From positions 62,001-126,000 of the forward strand of contig NZ_LDOT01000011.1 in assembly GCF_001029445.1 (NCBI RefSeq): 64,000 nt of DNA. The letters run 5' to 3'. This DNA comes from Photobacterium aquae (GTDB lineage: Bacteria; Pseudomonadota; Gammaproteobacteria; Enterobacterales; Vibrionaceae). Made by a program: the position numbers and the translations under genes. Position 1 is the first letter of the stretch; every line of letters begins with the position of its first letter. Under the pieces are notes generated by a model that did no database searches, had not been told where the DNA came from, and was given only the letters and a program-made list of their open reading frames with translations. This document shows, one piece after another, positions 1-9,501 of this stretch.

Positions 1-243
1 ATCGACCACGGCAGTTTCTGGTCGGTGATGCAGTCTTCTGTCGAGCTGGGCTATGACATTGGCAACAGTGTGCTCAAGTCGGTGGTTTTTGCCGTGACGG
101 TGACCTGGATTGCGGTCTTCAATGGTTACGATGCGGTACCGACTTCCGAAGGGATCAGCCGGGCAACGACTCAGACAGTGGTTCATTCATCATTGGCAGT
201 ATTGGGCTTGGACTTTGTTCTTACCGCCCTGATGTTCAGCTAA
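1..243 (+). CDS. mlaE: MlaE, phospholipid ABC transporter permease (C-terminal part)
   Basis: The frame is open from the first base of the window, so the start lies outside; the last 80 residues are present. MlaE is the inner-membrane permease of the MlaFEDB transporter, which moves phospholipids between the inner and outer membranes and so maintains outer-membrane lipid asymmetry. The visible part ends in two hydrophobic segments (around [13 protein letters not shown] and [15 protein letters not shown]), as in the C-terminal transmembrane region of the family. The order mlaE-mlaD-mlaC-mlaB that follows confirms the identification. mlaF should lie just upstream. Confidence 0.93.
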   Translation: MDHGSFWSVMQSSVELGYDIGNSVLKSVVFAVTVTWIAVFNGYDAVPTSEGISRATTQTVVHSSLAVLGLDFVLTALMFS

Positions 244-325
244 AAACAAATATGACGTATTGGTCCCCGCAGAAAGGGTTTAGGGGCCAGTAAGTGCCAG
301 CAGGGACGACAACAGGAATTTTCTG

Positions 326-799
326 ATGCAACAAACAAGAAAACTAGAATTATGGGTAGGCAGCTTTGTCTTGGCTGGAATTGCAGCATTGTTGGTGCTG
401 ATCTTCAAAGTCGCCGACGTACAGAGCATCGGTGGTACAGAAACCTACACCCTAAAAGCACATTTTGACAATATCGGCGGGCTCAAGGTGCGTTCACCGA
501 TCAAGGTCGGTGGGGTAACCGTCGGTACGGTTGCTAACATCACGCTAGATACCGAGACGTATGTCCCGGTCGTAACATTGTCGATTGATAAGAAATATGG
601 CTATTTCCCAGAAACCAGTTCAGCAGCTATTCTGACATCAGGCTTGCTGGGCGAGCAGTTCCTGGGGATTAAGCCGGGTTTTGTCGATGAGGATATCGAG
701 ATGTTGCATGATGGCGACCTGATTGAAGATACAAAATCAGCGTTGGTACTGGAAGATATGATTGGCCAAGTGCTCTATAGCATTGGCGGTGACAAATAA
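326..799 (+). CDS. mlaD: MlaD, MCE-domain periplasmic lipid-binding subunit
   Basis: 157 residues. An uncleaved N-terminal membrane anchor (about residues 7-29, WVGSFVLAGIAALLVLIF) is followed by one MCE domain (about 39-115, with the typical FDNIGGLKVRSPIKVGGVTVG stretch shortened here to GGLKVRSPIKVGGVTVG). In the family, MlaD forms a hexameric ring on MlaE that passes phospholipids between MlaC and the permease. The protein is shorter than E. coli MlaD (183 residues), mainly at the C-terminus. It starts 82 bases after mlaE and 15 bases before mlaC, in one operon. Confidence 0.95.
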   Translation: MQQTRKLELWVGSFVLAGIAALLVLIFKVADVQSIGGTETYTLKAHFDNIGGLKVRSPIKVGGVTVGTVANITLDTETYVPVVTLSIDKKYGYFPETSSAAILTSGLLGEQFLGIKPGFVDEDIEMLHDGDLIEDTKSALVLEDMIGQVLYSIGGDK

Positions 800-814
800 G
801 TAAGGGAGAAAACA

Positions 815-1453
815 ATGAAGTGGTTGAGACATGCTTTGTGGCTAATCGTGATGATTCCGGGCATCACTCTGGCGGCGGTTGATCAGAGCAACCCTTATCG
901 CCTGATTGATCAAGTCGCAAAGCAGACGTTTTCGCGCCTTAAGGCAGAACAAGTACAGATCCAGCGTAATCCTGAGCAGCTGCGTACGGTTGTTCGCCAG
1001 GAGTTGCTACCTTACGTCAATGCGCGCTATGCGGCCTTCAAGGTGCTTGGGCCCAATTTGAAAAAGACGACGGCGCAGCAGCGTAACGCCTTTGTTGCGG
1101 CATTTACCGAGTATTTGGTGGCCTCTTATGCCCAGGTGCTGACTCAATATACGGATCAGGATATTAAGATTGAATCGGCCAAAGCGGTACCGGCAGATCG
1201 CAAAGTCGTTTCTGTCCGAGTGGATATTCTAGATAACCAGCGTCCGCCAATCCGGTTGGATTTTAAATTGCGCAAGAACAGCAAGACGTCACAGTGGCAG
1301 GCTTTTGATATGGTCGCCGAGGGCGTCAGTATGATTTCGACCAAGCAGAGTGAGTGGAGCGGCAAGCTTCGCAGCCAAGGTGTTGATGCAGTAACTCAGG
1401 ATCTCAAGGCACTGGCAGCCAAGCCAATTCGCCGCGAGGCCCAAAATCAATGA
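815..1453 (+). CDS. mlaC: MlaC, periplasmic phospholipid shuttle
   Basis: 212 residues with a cleavable Sec signal peptide (hydrophobic core LWLIVMIPGITLAA, cleavage expected near residue 21). The mature part matches the MlaC/Ttg2D family, for example VVRQELLPYVNARYAAFKVLG. MlaC carries single phospholipids across the periplasm between the outer-membrane MlaA complex and MlaFEDB. A purine-rich ribosome-binding site (AAGGGAG) precedes the start. The stop overlaps the mlaB start in an ATGA, indicating translational coupling. Confidence 0.95.
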   Translation: MKWLRHALWLIVMIPGITLAAVDQSNPYRLIDQVAKQTFSRLKAEQVQIQRNPEQLRTVVRQELLPYVNARYAAFKVLGPNLKKTTAQQRNAFVAAFTEYLVASYAQVLTQYTDQDIKIESAKAVPADRKVVSVRVDILDNQRPPIRLDFKLRKNSKTSQWQAFDMVAEGVSMISTKQSEWSGKLRSQGVDAVTQDLKALAAKPIRREAQNQ

Positions 1454-1761
1454 GTAAGCGAAAGATTGAGTGGCGAGTTCAGGAAAATGGCCATTACTGC
1501 TTGTCAGGGGCATTGGAACGTGACACAGTTCCAGCTTTTTGGCAGCAGCGACAGCAATGGATGCCCGCAGACTCTGCGGTGACGCTGGATTTGGCCGCTG
1601 TTACCCGGGTGGATTCTGCCGGTATGGTGATGTTGCTTCACCTTTGCCAGCAACTCCGGCAACAAGGGGCTGAGCTTCACTTGTTGGATGTGCCGGAACA
1701 GCTTAATACGCTGCTTCGCCTGAGCCATGTAGAATCAATGTTCTCTGCTTGCAAAACGTAA
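1450..1761 (+). CDS. mlaB: MlaB, STAS-domain regulatory subunit of the Mla transporter
   Basis: 103 residues forming a single STAS domain, with the conserved strand-loop-helix stretch [19 protein letters not shown] at about residues 54-72. In E. coli, MlaB is a small cytoplasmic protein that binds the ATPase MlaF and is needed for assembly and activity of the complex. It overlaps mlaC by four bases and is followed by ibaG after 13 bases. Sequence conservation is low, as usual for this subunit, so operon position adds much of the support. Confidence 0.9.
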   Translation: MSKRKIEWRVQENGHYCLSGALERDTVPAFWQQRQQWMPADSAVTLDLAAVTRVDSAGMVMLLHLCQQLRQQGAELHLLDVPEQLNTLLRLSHVESMFSACKT

Positions 1762-1774
1762 GCAGTCAAGAGGA

Positions 1775-2038
1775 ATGCTTGTGGAAGTTTCTGAAATTAA
1801 ACAAATTCTGGAAAGTGCCCTTGAGCTTGACGAAGTGATTGTCAAGGGTGATGGCAGCCATTACGAAGTGATCGCTGTTGGTGCCATGTTCGAGGGAATG
1901 AACCGCGTGAAAAAACAGCAGGCCATTTACAGCCCGCTGATGGGGCACATTGCGACCAATGCAATCCATGCATTGAGTATTAAGACGTACACTCCTGAGG
2001 AGTGGGCACGTGACAAAAAGCTAATGTCGCTGTCCTAA
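1775..2038 (+). CDS. ibaG: IbaG, BolA-family protein
   Basis: 87 residues, a single BolA domain, closely similar along its length to E. coli IbaG/YrbA ([14 protein letters not shown] and [13 protein letters not shown] are hallmark stretches). BolA-like proteins pair with monothiol glutaredoxins and take part in iron-sulfur cluster handling. IbaG has also been linked to envelope homeostasis in vibrios. The conserved His in GDGSH is present. It sits between mlaB and murA (13 and 9 bases away), the arrangement also seen in E. coli. A GTG six bases downstream of the chosen ATG is a less likely start. Confidence 0.93.
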   Translation: MLVEVSEIKQILESALELDEVIVKGDGSHYEVIAVGAMFEGMNRVKKQQAIYSPLMGHIATNAIHALSIKTYTPEEWARDKKLMSLS

Positions 2039-3304
<1,266 letters not shown>

Positions 3305-3321
3305 ATTGCTGACGATAGATG

Positions 3322-3353
3322 AAAAAAAGCGAGGATGATTCCTCGCTTTTTTT
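3322..3353. terminator. Bidirectional terminator between murA and the GT25 gene
   Basis: A perfect 14-bp stem with a TGAT loop (core AGCGAGGA/TCCTCGCT). It is flanked by seven A on the left and seven T on the right, so it works in both directions. It lies 17 bases after the murA stop and 14 bases from the stop of the opposing gene. Confidence 0.9.
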
Positions 3354-3367
3354 ATATTTGTAGATTG

Positions 3368-4090
3368 TTAGCTGATGGTATTGGCATGATCTAAGTGAAG
3401 GTGATCGCCATAGTTGCGATCGTCAATGGTGGTATCGAAACCAGCCAGGGCTAGTAGGTTGGGTTCGATCGTGTAGCAATTGATGCCTGATCGCTGGATG
3501 AACCCTGTAAGGTAGTCTGCGGGCATTCGAACTGGATAGGCATGTGATAGTAGCTTTTGCATGCCCGATTTATTGATGTAGTAGCCAACTGTTCCGGTAA
3601 TAAAGCGGCTGGAGGTGGCTGACGGCGGGATCACTTTTTTGATCTTGAAATTATATGGCAACTTTTTGTACAGGGGCCAGGTCTTTGCCTTCCCATGGAA
3701 AAGGTAGAGCAATTCGCTATGTGGATTTTTCCGTTTGGCGATAGCTTGGAGGACCGTATGAAAATACTCAGGAACGGTGATGTCATCCTCGAGGATTATC
3801 ACCTCGTCGATGCTCTCGGCCAGGCATTTTTCGTAGATTCGGATATGGCTCAGTGCACAGCCAACTTCTCCCAGTGAGAGTTGGTGCCCGCAAAGGGCTT
3901 TTGCCTGAATAAAATCAATAGTGTTCAGTTCTGCACTGGATAGTTTTTTGCCGTCAATGGCATTGAAGAAATGGAATTGGATACCCATGGCTTCAAACTG
4001 TGCGCGAATATATTCCCTGCGATCCTTCGATTTCTCCATATTGATGACAAAGATAGGAGGAATCGGGGTATGGATATCTGATTGCTTCAT
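3368..4090 (-). CDS. Glycosyltransferase family 25 protein (LPS/surface sugar type)
   Basis: 240 residues without signal peptide or membrane segment. It begins with the GT25 opening IFVINMEKSKDRREYI (13-28). LSLGEVGCALSH (71-82) and ILEDDITVP (99-107) follow, the latter holding the acidic metal-binding motif typical of the LgtB/LpsA family. Relatives add sugars, often galactose, to lipooligosaccharide or other surface glycans; donor and acceptor cannot be told here. It stands alone between murA (convergent) and degS (same strand, 141 bases upstream), with its own promoter and terminator. It looks richer in A+T than its neighbours, and no other sugar gene is nearby, so later acquisition is plausible. 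Confidence 0.85.
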   Translation of the reverse strand: MKQSDIHTPIPPIFVINMEKSKDRREYIRAQFEAMGIQFHFFNAIDGKKLSSAELNTIDFIQAKALCGHQLSLGEVGCALSHIRIYEKCLAESIDEVIILEDDITVPEYFHTVLQAIAKRKNPHSELLYLFHGKAKTWPLYKKLPYNFKIKKVIPPSATSSRFITGTVGYYINKSGMQKLLSHAYPVRMPADYLTGFIQRSGINCYTIEPNLLALAGFDTTIDDRNYGDHLHLDHANTIS

Positions 4091-4126
4091 AATAGGATCG
4101 TACGGCCTTTCGAGTGTTGACCCTGA

Positions 4127-4156
4127 ATTCTAATCTTCTTGTTCGATTCCTTTCAA
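4127..4156 (-). promoter_or_regulatory. Sigma-70-type promoter of the GT25 gene
   Basis: On the minus strand, TTGAAA (4156-4151) and TAGAAT (4132-4127) are separated by 18 bases, each one mismatch from consensus, with A/T-rich sequence upstream. Transcription would begin near 4120, about 30 bases before the start codon. No strong Shine-Dalgarno sequence is visible in between. Confidence 0.6.
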
Positions 4157-4231
4157 TGTTGTTTTTTGCTCACATAGGAATATTTTTATTCGTCATGGGT
4201 ATTTATTGTGGTGGCCGCCGAGTATATGCCG

Positions 4232-5293
4232 TTAGACCTCAGGCTCGTCGCCAATCAGGACACTCAGGGTCTTGGGCTGGCCGTTGCGCAGGACTTTCAT
4301 GGCAACCTGCGTACCCGGACGAAGGTCGGTTACGATATCGAGCACATTGCGTCGGTCGGTGACACGCTTGCCGTCGATTTCGACCAGGATATCCTGGACT
4401 TTGAATCCGGCTTTGGCCGCGGGGCCGTTGGGATCCATACCCATCACGATGATCCCGCTGACTTGGTCGGCATCATAGAGGCGGGCCATGACCGGGTTGA
4501 TATCCCGCGCTTCGAGGCCGATATAGCCACGGATCACCCGGCCGTCAGCAATGAGCTTGTTCATGATGGTTTGGGTGAGCTCATAAGGGATCGCAAAAGA
4601 GATCCCGTAGGTCTCGATGTCGGTCGCCTGCTGGAACGAGGCGGTGTTAATGCCTACTAACTCGCCGCGGGTGTTGACCAGCGCCCCGCCGGAGTTGCCG
4701 TCGTTGATCGCGGCATCGGTCTGAAGGAAATCCTGACGGCCATAGAAGCTCATTCCTGCTCGCCCCGTTGCCGAGATGATTCCATAGGTAGTGGTTTGGC
4801 CTAGGTTGTACGGGTTGCCTATAGCCAAAACCACATCGCCCACGGCGGGTTTGTAGCGGGCATTGAGTGGGATCACCGGCAGGTTGTCTGCGGGGATTTT
4901 GAGTACCGCGAGATCGGTACGGCGGTCTTTGCCGATTAACTGGGCGGTTAGGATCCTACCATCCTGCAGAGCGACAATGACCTGATCGGCCTCGGCAACC
5001 ACATGGTAATTGGTAACAATGTAGCCTTTGTCGCTCATGATCACGCCGGAGCCTAGCCCTTGGGTGCTGAGCTGGAGGCGGTCGTTGGCGTTGTAGCGAC
5101 GATTATAGATGTTGACGACGGCAGGCGATGCTCGGCGTACCGCATAGTTGAATGAGAGTTGGGTCTGGTCTGGCTGGGCCGGAAGGACGGTGGTTGGCGC
5201 CAGCATTTGAGTGCGCAGATCAGGGAATGCGAGCAATAGGGCAATGGCCGTGACGACACCCAGCAATATGGATCGACCTAAGAACGCCAGCAT
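4232..5293 (-). CDS. degS: DegS, inner-membrane site-1 protease of the sigma-E response
   Basis: 353 residues. One N-terminal membrane anchor (about 5-23) is followed by a trypsin-like domain with catalytic His97 (TNYHVV), Asp127 (RRTDLAVL) and Ser201 (NDGNSGGA), then a single PDZ domain (about 260-345). In E. coli, DegS senses exposed C-termini of misfolded porins through its PDZ domain and cleaves RseA, releasing sigma-E. Length and triad spacing match E. coli DegS. The start has AAGGGAG six bases upstream. It lies downstream of degQ, from which it is separated by a terminator. Confidence 0.96.
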   Translation of the reverse strand: MLAFLGRSILLGVVTAIALLLAFPDLRTQMLAPTTVLPAQPDQTQLSFNYAVRRASPAVVNIYNRRYNANDRLQLSTQGLGSGVIMSDKGYIVTNYHVVAEADQVIVALQDGRILTAQLIGKDRRTDLAVLKIPADNLPVIPLNARYKPAVGDVVLAIGNPYNLGQTTTYGIISATGRAGMSFYGRQDFLQTDAAINDGNSGGALVNTRGELVGINTASFQQATDIETYGISFAIPYELTQTIMNKLIADGRVIRGYIGLEARDINPVMARLYDADQVSGIIVMGMDPNGPAAKAGFKVQDILVEIDGKRVTDRRNVLDIVTDLRPGTQVAMKVLRNGQPKTLSVLIGDEPEV

Positions 5294-5413
5294 GTATGCT
5301 CCCTTGAAAACGAATACCGCTAAATATAGCCGACGAGATTACCATTACCGTAGCAAGATACCAAATTTCAGCGTTATTTTGAGAATGGCGTAGCATATTA
5401 ACGGCGTGAAGAA

Positions 5414-5437
5414 ACAGGCAGCCCAAGGGCTGCCTGT
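5414..5437 (-). terminator. Terminator between degQ and degS
   Basis: Hairpin ACAGGCAGCCC / GGGCTGCCTGT with a 2-base spacer, directly after degQ. On the minus strand it is followed by TTCTTC, a modest U-rich tail. It implies that degS is mostly transcribed from its own promoter in the 158-base gap. Confidence 0.7.
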
Positions 5438-5451
5438 CTTGATGGTGCGGG

Positions 5452-6819
5452 TTAGCGGATGATGAGGTAGAGGACCGCGTCGCCGCGCTTGATTTCCAGT
5501 GCCAGCACGCCGCTGTGGCTTTCCAGAGCCTTGCGCAGCTCGCCGAGGTTGCGGACAGGCTGGCGGTTGACGCCCAGAATAATGTCATCCTTCTGCAGGC
5601 CGTAGCGAGCCGCCATGGATTTCTCTTGCAGATTGGTGACCTTGACGCCCTTGATACCGTCGCTGGCGGTGGTGTTGGCAAATTCCGCGCCGCTCAGTCC
5701 CGGGTGGAGGTTATCGGCTTTGACCTTGTTTTGGCTCGCGCCTTGCAGGGTCACCTTGACGGTCTTTTCCTTGCCGTCGCGGACAATGCCCAGTTTGACC
5801 GTCTTGCCGGCGCCGATAGTGGCTATCTTGGCCCGCAGTTCGCCGAAGGTCTGGATTTCCTTGCCGTTGACCGAGGTGATGATATCGCCGGCTTTTAGCC
5901 CTGCTTTGGCTGCGGCAGAATCCGGCATAACTTGGTTGATAAAGGCCCCGTGGTTGGTTTCGTAGCCGAATGCCTCAGCCAGCTCCGAGGTTAGCTCCCC
6001 ACCTTGTACGCCCAGTACGCCGCGTTTGACTTCGCCGTATTCAATAATCTGCTCGGTTAGGTTTTTCACCATGTTCACCGGGATGGCAAAGCCGATACCG
6101 ACGTTGCCGCCGTTCGGGCCGAGGATTGCCGTATTGATCCCGACCAGTTCACCATTGAGGTTGACCAGTGCACCGCCGGAGTTACCGCTGTTGATCGCAG
6201 CATCGGTCTGGATGAAGTTTTCGAAGTTCTCGATGTTCAGGCCGCTGCGTCCCAGCGCAGAGATAATGCCGGAGGTAACCGTCTGGCCAAGGCCGAATGG
6301 GTTGCCGATGGCAACCGCAAAGTCACCGACTTTGATCTGGTCTGAATCGGCCAGCTTGATTTCGGTGAGATCTTTGGTGTTGCTCAGCTTGAGCAGGGCG
6401 ATGTCGGACATCTCATCGCTGCCAATTAGCTCGGCGCTGACTTCGCGGCCGTCATGGAGCTGGACAAGGATCTTGTCGGCGCCCCCGATAACATGGTGGT
6501 TGGTGACGATATAGCCCTTGTCGGCATCGACGATAACCCCTGAGCCAAGGCCGCGGAACGGACGCTCGCGGATCTGCTCTTCGGGGAACTCTGGGCCAAA
6601 GAAGAAACGGAATGTTTCAGGCAGGCGCTGCTTTGATACTTGCGTGCCTTCGACTGAAATACTGACAACGGCCGGGGTGACTTGCTCCAGCATCGGGGCA
6701 AGGCTTGGAACTTGCTGGCCGTTGACGGAATGGGGCAGTGCGGCCGTTGCAGTGATTGGGGTAATAACAGAACTGATGCCGAGTGCTAGGGCACTTAATA
6801 CAAGCAAAGGTTTTTTCAT
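5452..6819 (-). CDS. degQ: DegQ/DegP-type periplasmic serine protease
   Basis: 455 residues from the chosen ATG, exactly the length of E. coli DegQ. Signal peptide (cleavage near ATAA, about residue 27), protease domain with His109 (TNHHVI), Asp139 (EMSDIALL) and Ser214 (NSGNSGGA), then two PDZ domains (about 260-350 and 365-450). The catalytic residues carry the E. coli DegQ numbers. The enzyme degrades or holds misfolded envelope proteins in the periplasm. A longer reading 8 codons upstream (MNLGVIVI...) is less likely because it would push residues before the signal peptide. Promoter sequence upstream suggests sigma-E control. No separate degP is in the window. Confidence 0.95.
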   Translation of the reverse strand: MKKPLLVLSALALGISSVITPITATAALPHSVNGQQVPSLAPMLEQVTPAVVSISVEGTQVSKQRLPETFRFFFGPEFPEEQIRERPFRGLGSGVIVDADKGYIVTNHHVIGGADKILVQLHDGREVSAELIGSDEMSDIALLKLSNTKDLTEIKLADSDQIKVGDFAVAIGNPFGLGQTVTSGIISALGRSGLNIENFENFIQTDAAINSGNSGGALVNLNGELVGINTAILGPNGGNVGIGFAIPVNMVKNLTEQIIEYGEVKRGVLGVQGGELTSELAEAFGYETNHGAFINQVMPDSAAAKAGLKAGDIITSVNGKEIQTFGELRAKIATIGAGKTVKLGIVRDGKEKTVKVTLQGASQNKVKADNLHPGLSGAEFANTTASDGIKGVKVTNLQEKSMAARYGLQKDDIILGVNRQPVRNLGELRKALESHSGVLALEIKRGDAVLYLIIR

Positions 6820-6885
6820 TATTACTATAACTCCGAGATTCAAGTCTAAGCAGGTGTCTAATTAATGGGATAATCCTGCCAACCC

Positions 6886-6913
6886 TAAGACTCGAGAACT
6901 GCGGGTTAGTTCC
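6886..6913 (-). promoter_or_regulatory. Sigma-E-like promoter of degQ
   Basis: On the minus strand GGAACT (6913-6908) and GTCTTA (6891-6886) are 16 bases apart. This is close to the sigma-E consensus GGAACTT - 15 to 17 - GTCTAA. It lies about 70 bases upstream of the degQ start. degP/degQ genes are classical sigma-E targets. Confidence 0.55.
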
Positions 6914-6927
6914 AAAATTTGTACAAT

Positions 6928-6964
6928 AAAAAAACAGCATGCCCCAGAGAGAGCATGCTGTTTT
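6928..6964 (-). terminator. Terminator of zapG
   Basis: A 12-bp stem AAAACAGCATGC / GCATGCTGTTTT with a 10-base loop, 18 bases beyond the zapG stop. On the minus strand it ends in a run of eight T. It also separates zapG from the degQ promoter. Confidence 0.85.
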
Positions 6965-6981
6965 GTGGATAATTGCAGGGT

Positions 6982-7404
6982 TTAGCTGGCTTTAGGGGTC
7001 TCGCTCACCTGCTCCCGCTCACCTTTTAGGAGGCCGGTTGCGCCATTGGCATAGTCACGAGGTTGGCCTTGAGCTTCGTCAGTTTTTTTCACTGACTCTA
7101 GCGTGCTGATGCGACGGGAAAACGGATTGTCCTGCTCTGGCAGGTTTGGCATCAACTCGGTTGAGGTTTTTGCCATGTGCTCATAGAGCTTGCTGTAGTC
7201 TTTGGCAATATTGTCTAGTAGTTCCGAGCTTTGGGCAAAATGGTCAACCAACTCCTGGCGGAACTGTTCCAGTTCGTATTTTGATTTGTCGAGCTCTTTC
7301 TTGAGCTCTTTTTGTTGTTTGAGGCCTTTGTTTCCCAGACGGGCAGCGAAGGCCCCGACAATCGCCCCGGCAATAAAGATAAGAAGCGCATAAATCCAAG
7401 CCAT
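6982..7404 (-). CDS. zapG: ZapG (YhcB/LapD), DUF1043 inner-membrane protein
   Basis: 140 residues. One N-terminal transmembrane helix (about 3-21, IYALLIFIAGAIVGAFAAR) is followed by a charged coiled coil (about 28-85) and a low-complexity tail. This matches the YhcB family. In E. coli it is a cytoplasm-facing membrane protein that coordinates cell division, elongation and envelope synthesis. The start has AAGGAG well placed upstream. It is divergent from zapE across a 289-base gap (7405-7693), which must hold both promoters. The zapG-zapE pairing is common in gammaproteobacteria. Confidence 0.92.
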   Translation of the reverse strand: MAWIYALLIFIAGAIVGAFAARLGNKGLKQQKELKKELDKSKYELEQFRQELVDHFAQSSELLDNIAKDYSKLYEHMAKTSTELMPNLPEQDNPFSRRISTLESVKKTDEAQGQPRDYANGATGLLKGEREQVSETPKAS

Positions 7405-7693
7405 GAAATACTCCTTTTGACTTCAGGTAAAGGGACTGCGACAGGCTACCTCCCGAATCTTGGGGATGGTGCCCGGCGGATGGCAGTAGCAGGACTGCCA
7501 TGTTCATCTGTTCTAGAGTAATAAGATGAATTGCCGCTGAATCATTTGCATGATTTAAGGTAAGCACCCGTCGGCTTTTACAAACTGCAAGGCCGAGCTT
7601 CAGTATAGCCACGATTGGCGTTCTGTACATGCTCACTGGTGGTCATGTTACTATCTTGGGCATGGAAGGAAAACGATTAAGTACAAGGAAAGG

Positions 7694-8791
7694 ATGACAC
7701 CACAGCAGAAATACAGACAGGATCTCACCCGAGAGGGGTTCATTGCAGATCCGGCGCAGGCGGAGGCGGTACGTCACCTTGATGAGCTCTACCATCGCCT
7801 CATGGCCCCAAGAGCAACCCCATCCCCGTCACTATGGCAGCGCGTACTCCGCCAGGCCCCTCCGTCGCCTCCACCTGTCCGGGGGCTTTATTTCTGGGGC
7901 GGTGTCGGCCGAGGCAAGACCTATCTGGTTGATACCTTTTTTGAGTGCCTGCCGCTAAAACGCAAGATGCGGGTGCACTTTCATCGATTTATGCAGCGGG
8001 TCCACGATGAGCTTCGCTTGCTTGGCGCCCAGTCCGATCCCCTCGAGATGGTGGCCGACCGTTTTTGCGAAGAAGCAGACCTGATCTGCTTTGATGAGTT
8101 CTTTGTGTCTGATATTACGGATGCGATGCTGCTGGGTACCTTGTTCGAGGCGCTGTTCAGGCGAGGGATCACCTTGGTTGCCACGTCCAACATTCCGCCT
8201 GATGACCTGTATCGAAACGGCTTGCAACGTTCGCGCTTCTTGCCTGCCATCGCCCTTATTAAGGCGCATTGCGAGGTGGTGAATCTTGATGGCGGCGTTG
8301 ATTATCGGCTCCGGACACTCGAGTTGGCTGAAATTTACCATTACCCGCTAGACGGTGCCGCTAAGGACAATATGACCCGGTATTTTAATCAATTAGCCGG
8401 TACGGTAGGGGCGTCGGCTAAATCCCTCGTTATAAATCAGCGGCCGCTGGTGGCCAGCCAGGAGCATGACGGGGTGGTGCATTTTGACTTTTCGACCTTG
8501 TGCCTAGGGCCAAGAAGCCAGAGCGACTATATGGAGATAGCCCGGCTTTACCATACTGTCTTGCTCTCAGGGGTCACGGTTATGGGGGAGGAGCACAATG
8601 ATGCGGCACGGCGCTTTATTGCGTTGGTTGATGAATTTTATGAGCGCAATGTGACTTTGATTATTTCCGCGGAGGTGGCGTGGAATGATCTTTATCAGGG
8701 TTATAAGCTGGCCTTTGAATTTCAACGCTGCTGTTCGCGCTTGAGTGAAATGCAGAGCCATGAATATCTGGCACGCGCCCATCTGGTTTAA
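7694..8791 (+). CDS. zapE: ZapE, AFG1-like division ATPase
   Basis: 365 residues (E. coli 375). Walker A is GGVGRGKT (69-76) and Walker B is ICFDEF (131-136), followed by a VATSNIPPDDLY sensor region typical of the AFG1/ZapE family. In E. coli, ZapE binds the Z-ring during constriction and destabilises FtsZ polymers in an ATP-dependent way. A good AAGGAA lies 3-8 bases upstream of the start. No terminator is evident before the rplM promoter region. Confidence 0.93.
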   Translation: MTPQQKYRQDLTREGFIADPAQAEAVRHLDELYHRLMAPRATPSPSLWQRVLRQAPPSPPPVRGLYFWGGVGRGKTYLVDTFFECLPLKRKMRVHFHRFMQRVHDELRLLGAQSDPLEMVADRFCEEADLICFDEFFVSDITDAMLLGTLFEALFRRGITLVATSNIPPDDLYRNGLQRSRFLPAIALIKAHCEVVNLDGGVDYRLRTLELAEIYHYPLDGAAKDNMTRYFNQLAGTVGASAKSLVINQRPLVASQEHDGVVHFDFSTLCLGPRSQSDYMEIARLYHTVLLSGVTVMGEEHNDAARRFIALVDEFYERNVTLIISAEVAWNDLYQGYKLAFEFQRCCSRLSEMQSHEYLARAHLV

Positions 8792-8894
8792 ACCAAGAAA
8801 AGATGGGAGAATCTACGGATAGGCGAGGGAAAACTGCTAATTATAGGGCGAAAATTGAGGTTCAGAAAAAATCGCAATTTTTTTTCAAAAAAAG

Positions 8895-8923
8895 GTGATT
8901 TTTTCTCCACCCTTCCCTATAAT
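8895..8923 (+). promoter_or_regulatory. Promoter of rplM-rpsI
   Basis: A perfect TATAAT (8918-8923) has a weak -35, GTGATT, 17 bases upstream. Phased A and T tracts at about 8865-8905 look like an UP element, as in strong ribosomal promoters. Transcription would start near 8930. Confidence 0.65.
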
Positions 8924-8929
8924 CTTGCG

Positions 8930-9057
8930 ACCCACCGTACCTGTAACGGCAAAAGCCGGGAGTGCCAACCACTCGAAGGGGTGATGACTGGGCTCTGTAC
9001 AGAGGGGAGCATTGGCTCCCGTAAAGTGAAACTATTTAATTTTGGGTAATAATTAGC
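8930..9057 (+). promoter_or_regulatory. Structured rplM leader, possible L13 autoregulation site
   Basis: The roughly 128-base untranslated leader contains a 12-base perfect palindrome CTCTGTACAGAG (8993-9004) and, next to it, the hairpin GGGAGC-ATTG-GCTCCC (9005-9020). A smaller GGC-AAAA-GCC stem lies near 8949-8958. In E. coli, L13 represses its own mRNA through the 5' leader; whether this structure does the same is inference. Confidence 0.45.
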
Positions 9058-9486
9058 ATGAAAACTTTCGTTGCTAAACCAGAAACTGTAAAACGTGACT
9101 GGTATGTTGTTGACGCTGAAGGCAAAACTCTTGGTCGTCTAGCAACTGAAATCGCATCTCGTCTACGTGGTAAGCACAAGCCGGAGTACACTCCACACGT
9201 TGACACTGGTGACTACATCGTAGTTATCAATGCTGAGAAAGTAGCAGTAACTGGTGCTAAGCGTACAGATAAAATGTACCACCACCACACTGGCTTCATC
9301 GGCGGCCTTAAGTCAATCAGCTTCGACAAGCTGATCGCTAAGAAACCAGAAATGGTTATTGAAACTGCTGTTAAAGGCATGCTTCCTAAAGGTCCTCTAG
9401 GCCGTGCAATGTACCGTAAGCTGAAAGTTTACGCAGGTACTGAGCACAACCACGCTGCACAGCAGCCTAAAGTACTAGACATCTAA
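9058..9486 (+). CDS. rplM: 50S ribosomal protein L13
   Basis: 142 residues, same length as E. coli L13 and nearly colinear ([40 protein letters not shown]). It is an early-assembling large-subunit protein. The gene shows the codon choices of highly expressed genes in this genome, including frequent CTA for leucine, unlike zapE upstream. It is followed by rpsI after 15 bases in the universal rplM-rpsI operon. Confidence 0.98.
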   Translation: MKTFVAKPETVKRDWYVVDAEGKTLGRLATEIASRLRGKHKPEYTPHVDTGDYIVVINAEKVAVTGAKRTDKMYHHHTGFIGGLKSISFDKLIAKKPEMVIETAVKGMLPKGPLGRAMYRKLKVYAGTEHNHAAQQPKVLDI

Positions 9487-9501
9487 TTGGGGATTATGAC
9501 A

